Assembly: GCA_019419455.1 (NCBI GenBank)
Contig: DXZW01000041.1
Coordinates: 7,379-71,378, forward strand
Source: Collinsella sp.
GTDB lineage: Bacteria; Actinomycetota; Coriobacteriia; Coriobacteriales; Coriobacteriaceae
Reading direction: 5' to 3'
DNA: 64,000 nt
In this document: in pieces, positions 43,865 to 52,723 of the stretch
Numbering within the stretch: the stretch's first letter is position 1
Layout of the letters: every line of letters starts with the position of its first letter
Position numbers and translations under genes: made by a program
Notes under the pieces: model-generated
Databases searched by the model: none
Seen by the model: only the letters and a program-made list of their open reading frames with translations
What the model was told of the DNA's origin: nothing

Positions 43865-44580
43865 TGCAAAAGGCTATCTATACCACCGTCGGGATCGACG
43901 AGCTCCTGTCGCATGTCCAGACGCTCAAGGGCGCCGGTGCCCGCTTTGTGCAAATGCACGCCGAGCGCAACGTCGACGACGGCTCGTATCGCTTGGTCTA
44001 TACGTTTATCAACGTTCGCTCTGCTCAGGAGCATATTGCGCAGGATGGCAGCTATCCGATCGAGAACCTGGTGGTTGAGGGAATTGATCGGTACCAGGAG
44101 ATTCCGTCCATCAGCTCGTACTATCCGGCGATATTCCCGTTTGAAAACGAAGTGCACGACCTATTCGGTCTTGCCATCACCGATATGCAGATCGACTTTA
44201 AGGGCTTTTTCTACCAGGTCTCGACTGCCGAGCCCATGAGCGTTATCACGCCCGAGGTGAAGGCTGCGCGCGAGAAGGCCATGAAAGTCCGCGCGGCTGC
44301 CGAGGCCAAGGCGCGCAAGGCCGCGGCCGAGAAGGCCGCCGCTGCTGCGGCTGCTGCAGGGGAGGGCGCTGCCAGCGCCGGCGATGCCGCGGGCGCCGCT
44401 GCTCAGCCCGCTGCGGCTGCCGGCTCCGATGCTCAGCACGATGAAGCTGCCGCCAAGGCCGCGCTCAAGGCTGCCGAGATGGAGGCAAAGCTCGCCGCCA
44501 TGGATCCCGAGAAAGCGGCCAAGGTCCGCGCGGCGCTTGCCGCCAAGGCCGCCCGCGACAAGCAGAAAAAGGAGGCGTAA
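43864..44580 (+). CDS. echD: Ech hydrogenase subunit, NuoC-like, with Ala/Lys-rich tail
   Basis: A 238-residue protein. The first 130 residues fit the NuoC/EchD 30-kDa fold ('YRLVYTFINVRSAQEH', 'PSISSYYPAIFPFENEVHDLFGL'). The remainder is almost entirely Ala, Lys, Glu and Arg ('AKARKAAAEKAAAAAAAAGEG'), predicted as a long charged helix or disordered tail. It links the small and large hydrogenase subunits. One-base overlap with echC; the next start is six bases on. Confidence 0.88.
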   Translation: MQKAIYTTVGIDELLSHVQTLKGAGARFVQMHAERNVDDGSYRLVYTFINVRSAQEHIAQDGSYPIENLVVEGIDRYQEIPSISSYYPAIFPFENEVHDLFGLAITDMQIDFKGFFYQVSTAEPMSVITPEVKAAREKAMKVRAAAEAKARKAAAEKAAAAAAAAGEGAASAGDAAGAAAQPAAAAGSDAQHDEAAAKAALKAAEMEAKLAAMDPEKAAKVRAALAAKAARDKQKKEA

Positions 44581-44585
44581 AGTCC

Positions 44586-45674
44586 ATGGCACATCGCTCC
44601 GTTATTCCGTTTGGCCCGCAGCACCCGGTGCTGCCCGAGCCGCTTCATCTGGACCTGGTGATCGAGGACGACCGCGTCATCGAGGCAATTCCGCAGATCG
44701 GCTTTGTGCACCGCGGACTCGAGAAGCTCACCGAAAAGCGCGACATGCACCAGTTTGGCTACATCGCCGAGCGCATCTGCGGCATCTGCGCCGTGGGCCA
44801 CAGCTATGGCTATGCCAGCGCCTGCGAGCGTATGCTCGACATCGAGGTGCCCGGCCGCGTGCAGTATATCCGCACCATTCTGCATGAGCTTTCGCGTATT
44901 CACTCGCACCTGCTGTGGCTGGGCCTGCTCGCCGATGCCTTTGGCTTCGAGGCGTTGTTCTATCGTTCGTGGACGCTGCGCGAGCAGATTCTCAAGATCT
45001 TTGAGAGCACGTGCGGTGGTCGCGTGATTCTGTCGATCAACGAGATCGGCGGCCTTAAGCACGACATTGAGGACTCCGAGCTGGCCGGCATTGTCCAGAC
45101 GCTCGACGCCATGCGCCCCGACTACGAGGCCCTGGTGCATACGTTTTTGGACGACGACAGCTGTGGCGAGCGTCTGCATGGCGTGGGCGTGATCAGCAAG
45201 AAAGACGCGCTGGAGCTTTCGATGGTCGGTCCGTTTGGGCGCGCCTCGGGCGTGGATTACGACGTGCGCATGTTTGGCGACGGCGCCTATGCGGATCTGG
45301 CCGCGTTTGAGCCCATCGTGGCGACCGACGGCGACTGCTATGCCCGCTGCCAGGTGCGTTGCGCCGAGGTCACGCAGGCCATGGATATCATCAAGGAGCT
45401 TGCCGGTAAGATTCCACACGACGGCATCGGCGGGCGCACCAAGCTTACGCCGGCCGACGGCGCGCGCGGCGAGGTTGTGATTGAACAGCCGCGCGGCGAG
45501 GCGTACTACTATGTACGCGGCAACGGCACCAAGAACCTGGACCGTTTCCGCGTGCGAACGCCGACGTCGCAAAACCTGGCGGGTCTGACACATGCGCTGC
45601 AGGGCGTGCTCCTTGCCAACGTGCCCATGATTATCCTGACCATCGACCCCTGCATTAGCTGCACGGAAAGGTAG
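44586..45674 (+). CDS. echE: Ech hydrogenase catalytic large subunit (NiFe, NuoD-like)
   Basis: A 362-residue group 4 [NiFe]-hydrogenase subunit. Both NiFe-ligand pairs are present: C65-G-I-C68 in 'ERICGICAVGH' and C356-I-S-C359 in 'DPCISCTER'. This distinguishes it from the NuoD of complex I, which lacks them. Translation stops three residues after the last cysteine, so there is no C-terminal propeptide for a maturation protease. The other conserved block, 'GFVHRGLEKLTEKR', is present. No hyp maturation genes are in the window. Confidence 0.95.
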   Translation: MAHRSVIPFGPQHPVLPEPLHLDLVIEDDRVIEAIPQIGFVHRGLEKLTEKRDMHQFGYIAERICGICAVGHSYGYASACERMLDIEVPGRVQYIRTILHELSRIHSHLLWLGLLADAFGFEALFYRSWTLREQILKIFESTCGGRVILSINEIGGLKHDIEDSELAGIVQTLDAMRPDYEALVHTFLDDDSCGERLHGVGVISKKDALELSMVGPFGRASGVDYDVRMFGDGAYADLAAFEPIVATDGDCYARCQVRCAEVTQAMDIIKELAGKIPHDGIGGRTKLTPADGARGEVVIEQPRGEAYYYVRGNGTKNLDRFRVRTPTSQNLAGLTHALQGVLLANVPMIILTIDPCISCTER

Positions 45675-45681
45675 GCGCGGC

Positions 45682-46023
45682 ATGAGTTTGCTGACATTTG
45701 CCAAGACGGCCTTGGGCTCTATGGTCAAGCAGCCGGTTACGGTGTGCTATCCGCAGGAGGGGCTGACGGCACCAGAGCGCCTGCGCGGACATATCGTCAA
45801 TGACATGGATGTGTGCATCTGCTGCGGCATGTGCGCGCGTCGCTGCCCGGCGGGCGCGCTCGCGGTCGATCGCAAGGGCGGTACCTGGTTGATTGACCCG
45901 TACGCCTGCGTGGTGTGCGGCGAGTGCATCGAAAGCTGCCCCAAGCACTGCCTGACTATGGACACCGCCCGTACTCCGGTTGCGGCGGATAAGACTCCCA
46001 CGGTAGAAACCAAGCCGGAGTAG
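45682..46023 (+). CDS. echF: Ech hydrogenase ferredoxin-like subunit
   Basis: A 113-residue polyferredoxin with two [4Fe-4S] motifs: C45-x2-C48-x2-C51-x3-C55 and C76-x2-C79-x2-C82-x3-C86. It receives electrons from soluble ferredoxin. Last gene of the operon, seven bases after echE. The tail (residues 95-113) is Thr/Lys-rich and probably flexible. Confidence 0.93.
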   Translation: MSLLTFAKTALGSMVKQPVTVCYPQEGLTAPERLRGHIVNDMDVCICCGMCARRCPAGALAVDRKGGTWLIDPYACVVCGECIESCPKHCLTMDTARTPVAADKTPTVETKPE

Positions 46024-46055
46024 CGCTGGAATGGGGCTGGTATAGCGCTGGAATA

Positions 46056-46089
46056 GGGGCCGGCGGGGCAAAAATGCCCCGCCGGCCCC
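46056..46089 (+). terminator. GC hairpin after echF
   Basis: GGGGCCGGCGGGGCA AAAA TGCCCCGCCGGCCCC, 33 bases after the echF stop. It lacks a T-tract; the palindrome with a T-tract at 46215-46245 may finish the job. The two preceding TAGCGCTGGAAT copies (46022, 46043) form a 21-bp direct repeat. Confidence 0.6.
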
Positions 46090-46139
46090 GCGCGTGAACG
46101 CGTGTGCGGGCCGCCACGCGACCCGTCCAGCCCGAAAAT

Positions 46140-46319
46140 GACCCGTCTGCCATGAAATGGGCCCATCTACTACGTTTAAGCCGCTACCCTCAACCATGGC
46201 AAGTAATGCGAAATAAAAACCGCAGGTAGAACGCCTGCGATTTTTCATGAAAAGCGGGTATGGTCGGGGATATTGAGTCAAACGTAGTAGATGGGCCGAT
46301 TTCGTGGCGGGCGCTGTCA
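46140..46319. repeat. Long palindrome 'd' of the composite element (family R3, locus 2)
   Basis: Arms 46140-46200 and 46259-46319 contain CATCTACTACGTTTAAGCC and complement, as in palindrome 'c'. The centre (46215-46245) is AAAAACCGCAGG-N7-CCTGCGATTTTT, a two-way terminator. It lies between convergent echF and the response regulator. Confidence 0.85.
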
Positions 46320-46399
46320 GCCGGTTTCCGCGGGTGGAGGAAAATGGATCATTTTGGTCCCGCGAGGCTTGCGGAGGCACTCGTGCAGGGCCGCCCGAA

Positions 46400-46553
46400 C
46401 AAAACTATGCCGGTTTACTACGATGAATTCGACATTCCCGACCATGACTGCATTTTTCTAAATAATGCAAGCGTTCTACCTGCGGTTTTGTAAGCGCGCA
46501 ATTTGCCGTGGTCGAAGGCGGGCGATTCATCGTAGTAATCCGGCATAGTTTTG
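46400..46553. repeat. Long palindrome 'b' of the composite element (family R3, locus 2)
   Basis: Arms CAAAACTATGCCGGTTTACT (46400-) and AGTAATCCGGCATAGTTTTG (-46553) continue to about 29 bases each (both include a TACGATGAAT/ATTCATCGTA pair). The core GCAAGCGTTCTACCTGCGGT matches the other three palindromes. With 'd' it fills most of the 590-base gap. Read on the minus strand, locus 2 has the same order as locus 1. Confidence 0.85.
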
Positions 46554-46613
46554 AAATGGCATTAAATCGGTGGCAGCCATTTTACTTTGCCGGGGTGGTC
46601 GGTTGTTGGGTAA

Positions 46614-47243
46614 TTACCCTCGCAGGTAGGCGATGGCGATCTGCGTGCGGTTGCGCAGGCCCATTTTGGCTAGGATCGAGCTAATGTGGTTGCGCACGGT
46701 GCCTTCGCCCATATAGGCGGTGGCAGCGATCTCCTTGTTATCGAGGCCGCGGGCGATGAGCTCGGCGACTTCGAACTCGCGGTCGGTCAGGCTGGCAAAG
46801 GCTGCGGGCCGGCGGGGCGTGCCCGTCTTGTCGCCCATCCCGTCAAAGTCAACATCTTCGATCGCCTTGCCCTCGAGCACGCGTTTACCGTCCATGACCT
46901 GCGCCAACGCCGGTGGAATGGCGGAGACATCGGTTTTGATCAGATAGCCGCGGGCGCCCAGTTTAAGCGCCGACACAATGTACTCGTCATCCGAGAATGT
47001 CGTCAGAAACACCACGCGCGCCGAAGGGTCGCGCTCAAGGATTTCGCGCGCCGCCGAAAGGCCGTCGCGCCCCGGCATCTGAATGTCGAGCAGCGCGATA
47101 TCGGGCGCGTGCTCGGCGTAGAGTGCCACCGCGTCGTTGCCGTCGGCTCCGGTGCCCACCACTTCGATCTGCGGCTGGGCGCCCAGGATAATCTTGAACG
47201 AATCGACTACCAAGCGGTCGTCGTCGACAACTATGAGCCTCAT
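46614..47243 (-). CDS. NarL/FixJ-family response regulator
   Basis: A 209-residue two-component regulator. The receiver domain has D7-D8-D9, phospho-acceptor D53 ('IALLDIQMPGRDG'), Thr and Lys in 'VVFLTTFSDD' and 'LIKTD'. The LuxR-type HTH is at about 146-205 ('LTDREFEVAELIARGLDNKEIA...GTVRNHISSILAKMGLRNRT'). The start overlaps the kinase stop by ATGA, so it was built to be coupled to the kinase. The likely target is the divergent ABC-2 exporter. Confidence 0.93.
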   Translation of the reverse strand: MRLIVVDDDRLVVDSFKIILGAQPQIEVVGTGADGNDAVALYAEHAPDIALLDIQMPGRDGLSAAREILERDPSARVVFLTTFSDDEYIVSALKLGARGYLIKTDVSAIPPALAQVMDGKRVLEGKAIEDVDFDGMGDKTGTPRRPAAFASLTDREFEVAELIARGLDNKEIAATAYMGEGTVRNHISSILAKMGLRNRTQIAIAYLRG

Positions 47244-48383
47244 CGGGCGTCATCTCCTTGCTGTTTGGGGACGGTGGCAAACACGCGCCAGCCGGGGGCG
47301 CCGGCGCGCAGGCCGGCGGTGAAGGTTCCGCCAAGCGCCTCGACGCGCTCGCGCATGGAGACGAGCCCCATGCCTTCTGCGACGTTGCTGCTGCTCGCCG
47401 GGGTCGCGTCTGCGCCATCATCGGTAACGATGAGCTGGTAAAACGACGGATGCTCCATGCACCGCACGGTAATGGTTTTGGCATGGGCGTGGCGCATGGT
47501 GTTGGAGAGCGCCTCGCGCAGGACCGCCGCAAAGCAGTTCGCGACGTTTGCGGGCGCATGTTCGGTCATAACTTCAAGCTCAATCCGCGGACCGCCGTCC
47601 GAGCGCGCGCCTTCAACGATGCGTTCGAGCTGCACGGAAAGGTCGACGGCGTTGTCGTTGAGCGCGTGGACGCTGGCGCGCACGAGCTGGAGCGCCTCGT
47701 CAACGGTGTATTTGACGTCGGCGAAATCGGCGGCAACGCCGGGCTCGTTGGCATGGACCACGCGCAGGGCTTCGGTTTGAAGCGAAGCGCGCGTGAGCTG
47801 GTGGCCCACGTTATCGTGGATCTCGCGCGATGCGGGCGCGTTCGGCGAGCGTTGCGAGCTCGACTTCGTAGTCCTGGCGGTCGGCAAGGTCACGGTTGCG
47901 TGCCTCGAGTGCCAGGGCGCGTTCTTGCAGCTTGTCGCGGGTGCGACGCATGCGTTTCTGTTCGCGCTCCAGCTGCGCGGTGCGCAGCGACAGCAACGTG
48001 GCAGCGATCGAAAGGATGGCGGTTAGCAACAGCGTTCGGGTGGTGAGCACGCCGCCACGAAGGTCCGCGACAAGCGCGCAGACAAACACGGCGCCAATCG
48101 CCAGCGCGGGCCAGATGCGTTCACGGCGCACGCGTCGCTCGATGTCATAGAAGGCAAGGGGTGCGAACGGCATAAATGGCGGCACGAAGACGGCAGCGAT
48201 GATGTAAGCGTAGCTCGCGGCCTCGCTCGCGCGATGGGCGTGCTCTTCTCGTGCGACTTCCGATGCCGAGGTGGCTATAACGCCAAGGCAAAACGCCGCG
48301 ACCAGGCGAGCGTCCACAGCAAGACCCATGGCGGCCGCAATACAGCACGCCAGCACGATCGATTTGTCGAAAAGCCTGTTCAT
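47240..48383 (-). pseudogene. Sensor histidine kinase split by a frameshift at the H-box
   Basis: Two overlapping reading frames together make one HisKA_3-type kinase. The upstream frame (48383 to 47811) gives several membrane helices from 'MNRLFDKSIVLACCIAAAMG', a coiled coil ('LEREQKRMRRTRDKLQERALALEARN') and ends 'ERARIARDPR'. The downstream frame carries 'REIHDNVGHQLTRASLQTEAL' (phosphorylated His) and the ATPase domain with 'NVAEGMGLVSMRERVEALGG'. The natural join would read 'ARIAREIHDNVGH', which needs two more bases in the GCGCGAG run near 47826-47832. It is therefore either a 2-base deletion in a CG run or a sequence error. The response regulator is intact. The start of the fused gene is ATG 48383; no clear ribosome-binding site. 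Confidence 0.82.
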
Positions 48384-48580
48384 ACGGGTATTGTACGCGA
48401 AGCCGCGCGTGGTGGAGGGACCGCCTGCGCAACCGTGACATTCCTCCCACGCGGCAAAGCGGGGACGTCGGCAGGCCGCACGGCCAAGCTCCGCACTCGT
48501 GACAAAGCTCACTGGTGCGCGCCGCTCGCTCCTGCGATGATGCAATCGTACCGGGCCGCAATCAACAGAAGGGCCGCCTC

Positions 48581-49519
48581 ATGACAGACATCGTCCACGT
48601 CGAAAACCTCGTCAAGCGCTACGACGACCTTATCGCGCTCGACCACTTTAGCCTGAGCATCGCCCCCGGCGAGATCTTTGGCCTGCTGGGCCCCAACGGC
48701 TCGGGCAAGACCACGTCCATCAACTGCATTCTGCAGCTGCTCGCCTACGACAAAGGCACCATCGAGCTGTTCGGCGAGCCCATGACGCCCGCCCGCTACG
48801 ACCTCAAGCGCCGCATCGGTGTGGTGCCGCAGCAGGTGGCGGTGTTTGACGAGCTTACGGTGCGCGAGAACATCGACTATTTCTGCAGCCTTTACGTCAA
48901 CGACCGCAAGCGCCGCCGCGCGCTGGTGGACGAGGCGATCGACTTTGTCGGGCTGGGCGACTTTACCAAGTTTCGCCCCGGCAAGCTCTCGGGCGGCCTG
49001 GCGCGTCGCCTCAACATCGCCTGCGGTATCGCGCACAAGCCCGAGCTCATCTTCTTTGACGAGCCCACGGTGGCGGTCGACCCGCAGAGCCGCAACGCCA
49101 TCCTGGAGGGCATCTGCCGCCTGCGCGACGAGGGCGCCACGGTGGTGTATACCAGCCATTACATGGAGGAAGTCGAGCAGATTTGCAGCCGCATCATGAT
49201 CATGGACGGCGGACGTGTGCTGGCGCAGGGCACCAATGACGAGCTCAAACGCATGATTCAAATGGGCGAGCGCGTGACTGTCGAGGTCAGCGCCGTAGAG
49301 ACCGCCACGGTCGAGCGGCTGCGCGCCCTCGAGCACGTGCTTTCGGTTGAGTTGTCCGGCGGCGAGCTCGTCTGCACCTGCGAAGCGAGCCCGCACAATT
49401 TGGTCGACATCCTCGACACGCTGCGCGCCGCCGATGTGGCTCTCGGCCGCGTGTGGAGCGAGCCGCCGACCCTCAACGACGTGTTCCTCGAGATCACCGG
49501 CCGCGAGCTGCGCGACTAG
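48581..49519 (+). CDS. ABC transporter ATP-binding protein (ABC-2 exporter)
   Basis: A 312-residue ATPase of the drug/antimicrobial exporter type. Walker A GPNGSGKTT, Q-loop 'VVPQQVAVFDELTVREN', signature LSGGLARRL, Walker B 'LIFFDEPTVAVDP'. The C-terminal 80 residues form the DrrA-like regulatory tail. The start is ATG 48581 after AAGGG; a longer frame upstream is rejected. It is followed by two membrane subunits and is divergent from the two-component system, an arrangement typical of exporters induced by envelope-acting compounds. Confidence 0.92.
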   Translation: MTDIVHVENLVKRYDDLIALDHFSLSIAPGEIFGLLGPNGSGKTTSINCILQLLAYDKGTIELFGEPMTPARYDLKRRIGVVPQQVAVFDELTVRENIDYFCSLYVNDRKRRRALVDEAIDFVGLGDFTKFRPGKLSGGLARRLNIACGIAHKPELIFFDEPTVAVDPQSRNAILEGICRLRDEGATVVYTSHYMEEVEQICSRIMIMDGGRVLAQGTNDELKRMIQMGERVTVEVSAVETATVERLRALEHVLSVELSGGELVCTCEASPHNLVDILDTLRAADVALGRVWSEPPTLNDVFLEITGRELRD

Positions 49520-49528
49520 GGGGCAGCC

Positions 49529-50716
49529 ATGTTCAACACCATTATCATCACGGTCAAAACGCTGCTGCGCCGGCCGAGCACGTGGGTCTGGGGCGCCCTC
49601 TTTCCCATCGCGCTTTCCACGATGTTCATGTTTATGTTTGCGAACCTGAGCTCCGACGGCACGGTCGACCCGGTGCCGGTTGCCGTCGTGGCGGACAAGG
49701 TCTGGGACGCTTCGACCTTTAAGGATGTGGCGACGTCGCTTGCCAAGGAAGGCGACGACCAGCTGCTCGAGATCCACGAGCTCGACGACGCAGCCGATGC
49801 GAACCGTGCGCTCAAGGCCGGTGAGGTCGCGGGTATCTATACGGTCGACGCTGCGGGCACGCCCAAGCTCACACTGCTATCGAGCTACGACAGCTCGCGC
49901 GCATCATCGGTGCTCACCGATCGCAGCATCCTGGAGACGGTGGCAAGCTCGTATACACAAAATGCCGAGCTCATGTCCCAGATTGCCCAGGACAACCCGG
50001 CGGCGCTCGCCGACCCCGAGGCGGTTGCGCGCGCCCTGTCGCTCGAGGGCGGCACCCGCCGCGTAAGCCTGACACGCACCACACCCGACGGCACGGTCAT
50101 CTACTATTACGCGCTCTTTGGCCTGGTCGCGATGATGTCTGCCGAGTTTGCCGCCTTGAGCGTCATCGACCTGCAGCCCAATCTGTCGGGTCTTGGCGCG
50201 CGTCGCTGCGTGGGCGGTCTTTCCAAAACGGCGTCGCTGGCCGGTATCTTTGTGGGCTCGTGGCTGGTCTCCTTTGCCTCGATGGCGATCGCGATCGGCT
50301 ACGTGCGTCTGGTCGTGGGCGTCGACTTTGGCGGGCGCGAGGGGCTGTGTTTGGTGGGCGGCGCCGCTTCCGCGCTTGCCGCCACGGGCTTGGGACTCTT
50401 TGTGGGCACGCTTCCCGTTAAGGGCGGCAAGGCGTCCAAGTCTGGCATCCTCACGGGCTTTGCCACTACGTGCGCCCTGTTCGCCGGCCTCTACGGCGAG
50501 CCAGCGATGGCGCTTGCCGACGACGTCGCCCGCGCCTGCCCGGCTGAGTGCTGGCTCAACCCCGTCAAGCTTATCTGCGACATGTTCAACCGCCTGTATT
50601 TCTTTGAAGACTTGGGGCCTTTTGCCGTTCGCGCGGGCGCGCTGGTCCTCATGACGCTGGTGTTTGTTGCCGCCGCCACGCTGATTTTTGGAAGGAGCCG
50701 CTATGAGCACCTTTAA
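49529..50716 (+). CDS. ABC-2 type permease, subunit 1
   Basis: A 395-residue membrane protein. Helix 1 (about 18-42, 'STWVWGALFPIALSTMFMFMF') is followed by a 150-residue outer domain and five more helices from about residue 190 ('TVIYYYALFGLVAMMSAEFAALSVI' onward), the YhgE/ABC2_membrane_3 layout. It starts 9 bases after the ATPase stop with a GGGGG leader. Its end overlaps the second permease by 14 bases. Substrate unknown. Confidence 0.88.
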   Translation: MFNTIIITVKTLLRRPSTWVWGALFPIALSTMFMFMFANLSSDGTVDPVPVAVVADKVWDASTFKDVATSLAKEGDDQLLEIHELDDAADANRALKAGEVAGIYTVDAAGTPKLTLLSSYDSSRASSVLTDRSILETVASSYTQNAELMSQIAQDNPAALADPEAVARALSLEGGTRRVSLTRTTPDGTVIYYYALFGLVAMMSAEFAALSVIDLQPNLSGLGARRCVGGLSKTASLAGIFVGSWLVSFASMAIAIGYVRLVVGVDFGGREGLCLVGGAASALAATGLGLFVGTLPVKGGKASKSGILTGFATTCALFAGLYGEPAMALADDVARACPAECWLNPVKLICDMFNRLYFFEDLGPFAVRAGALVLMTLVFVAAATLIFGRSRYEHL

Positions 50717-51908
50717 GACCGCGCTTCGCATGGCGCTGGCGCACCCGTTCTACCTGCTCATCTATACGGTGTTCATTTCGCTGATGGGCGTATTCATCGC
50801 GGCATCTGTGAGCTGGAACTCGTCGCAGCTCACCGAGTACAAGCCCTACGACGCCAACGTGATCGTGGTCGACCGCGATGGCAGTGATCTTTCACTTGCG
50901 CTCACCAAGCACCTAGGTTCGCGGTTTGACCTGGTCACGGGCGTCGGCGATGACACGTACGACCTTGCGGACGCGCTCTCCAAGAGCAACAGCGCCAAGG
51001 GCAGCGCCGACTGCGTGTTCTTTATCCCGGAGGGGTTCGAGGACGACCTGGTCGCGGCTGCCCGCGCGGGGGAGTCCCTGCCCAAGCTCGATGTGACCTA
51101 CGGTGCCGGCACCATGGCGGCGGCGCTTTCGTCTGCCGAGGCTTCGCGCTGGATCTCGCTCGCGGGCGCTGCAGCCGCACTTGAGCCCACTGCCTCCAAC
51201 GGCGACGTTGCCAAGGCCGCCGAACATGCCGCTGCAAAGCGCGCGGAGGTCCAGATCGAGCGGGTCAAGGTCGACTCGGCTGCTGCCGCCACGCTCGAGT
51301 CGTACTTCAACTTTGGCGCGTACGCGATTATCTCGTCGGTCATCGTATCGGTGGGGTTGGTGTTCTCGGGCATGAACGAGCCCGAGCGCGTGCGTCGTAT
51401 GGATGCCGGCCCAATCTCCGAGCGCCAACGTTCGCTTGCCGTGTTTGCCGCCGCCGCCGTGCTCACCGTCTGCATCTGGTTTGTGTCGAGCATGATGGGC
51501 GTCGTGGGCTTTGCCGGCGCGGTCGCCGAGGTCGGCGTGGGCCGTGTGTGCCTGGCACTGGCGGCGACGTTTGCCCTGGCGTGCACGCCGCTGGCCGTTG
51601 GCTTTGCCCTTTCGGGCCTGGGTGCGCGCGAGGAGCTGCTCAATGGCGTGGGCAACCTGCTCGGCATGCTCATGACGTTTTTGGGCGGCGCTTGGATGCC
51701 GCTGTCGCTGATGGGCCCGGCCGTGCTGACCGTGGCGCACTTTGTGCCGACATATTGGGTGAACGACGCGATCGGCAAGGCGCTCGCGTCGGACCTGACG
51801 TCTGCCATGTTGGGCGACATCGCCTGCGACCTGGGCGTCACCGTGCTCTTTGCCGTGGCCATCGCCGCCGCAGGCCTGGCCCTCTCACGCACCAAATCCC
51901 GCGCCTAG
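50703..51908 (+). CDS. ABC-2 type permease, subunit 2
   Basis: A 401-residue membrane protein with the same layout as subunit 1: one N-terminal helix ('HPFYLLIYTVFISLMGVFIAAS'), an outer domain of about 170 residues, then five helices ('YAIISSVIVSVGLVFSGMNEPERVRRMDAGPIS' includes a cytoplasmic loop). The start ATG 50703 follows GGAAGGAG inside the end of subunit 1. The two permeases presumably form a heterodimer with the ATPase. Confidence 0.88.
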   Translation: MSTFKTALRMALAHPFYLLIYTVFISLMGVFIAASVSWNSSQLTEYKPYDANVIVVDRDGSDLSLALTKHLGSRFDLVTGVGDDTYDLADALSKSNSAKGSADCVFFIPEGFEDDLVAAARAGESLPKLDVTYGAGTMAAALSSAEASRWISLAGAAAALEPTASNGDVAKAAEHAAAKRAEVQIERVKVDSAAAATLESYFNFGAYAIISSVIVSVGLVFSGMNEPERVRRMDAGPISERQRSLAVFAAAAVLTVCIWFVSSMMGVVGFAGAVAEVGVGRVCLALAATFALACTPLAVGFALSGLGAREELLNGVGNLLGMLMTFLGGAWMPLSLMGPAVLTVAHFVPTYWVNDAIGKALASDLTSAMLGDIACDLGVTVLFAVAIAAAGLALSRTKSRA

Positions 51909-51989
51909 TCTGAAATAAATCCTAGGCCTCGCCCCAAAATAGTTCGCCAAGGTTTACTATTACGTTCATAAAGTAGTACGAGGCTAACA

Positions 51990-52715
51990 ATGGGGGATAC
52001 CATGGCAACGCAGGAAGCCTACGTCCAGGTTAAGGATCTCAAAAAGCACTACGGCGACGGTGACGCGCGCCTGACGGTACTCGATGGCATCGACACGTCC
52101 ATCAACCGCGGCGAGATCTGCGTCATGCTGGGGCCCTCGGGCTCGGGCAAGTCGACCTTTCTCAACCTCATTGGCGGCCTGGAGGATGCCGACGGCGGCT
52201 CCATCATGGTGGACGGCTGCGACCTCACGGTGCTCAAGCCTGCCGATTTGGGCGAATACCGACGCCGCGAGCTGGGCTTTGTCTTCCAGTTCTACAACCT
52301 GGTGCCCGACCTTACCATCAAGGAGAACATCGAGGTCACGGCGCACCTGTCCAAAAACCCGCTCAATGTCGACGACCTGCTGCGTTCGCTGGGCCTCTAT
52401 GAGCACCGCAACAAGTTCCCGCGTCAGGTCTCGGGCGGCCAACAGCAGCGTTGCGCCATCGGCCGCGCACTCGTCAAAAACCCGGGCCTGCTGCTGTGCG
52501 ACGAGCCCACCGGCGCGCTTGACTACAAGACATCCAAGGAAATCCTGCAGCTCATGGAGGACGTCAACCGCACCTACGGCTGCACCATCATCATTGTCAC
52601 CCACAATGCCGCCATCGCGCGCATGGCCAATCGCGTGCTGCGCCTGCGCGACGGGCGCATCGTCGAGGATGAGCTCAACGAGTCGCCCGTCGCGGCCGCC
52701 GAACTCGATTGGTAG
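51990..52715 (+). CDS. ABC transporter ATP-binding protein (MacB/LolD type)
   Basis: A 241-residue ATPase. Walker A GPSGSGKST, 'FVFQFYNLVPDLTIKENIE', signature VSGGQQQRCAIGRALV, Walker B 'LLLCDEPTGALDYKT'. It pairs with the FtsX-family permease encoded eight bases downstream. Start at ATG 51990 (GAGG six bases before) or ATG 52002; the difference is four residues. The upstream 80 bases are AT-richer and probably hold the promoter. Confidence 0.92.
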   Translation: MGDTMATQEAYVQVKDLKKHYGDGDARLTVLDGIDTSINRGEICVMLGPSGSGKSTFLNLIGGLEDADGGSIMVDGCDLTVLKPADLGEYRRRELGFVFQFYNLVPDLTIKENIEVTAHLSKNPLNVDDLLRSLGLYEHRNKFPRQVSGGQQQRCAIGRALVKNPGLLLCDEPTGALDYKTSKEILQLMEDVNRTYGCTIIIVTHNAAIARMANRVLRLRDGRIVEDELNESPVAAAELDW

Positions 52716-52723
52716 GCGGCGCC

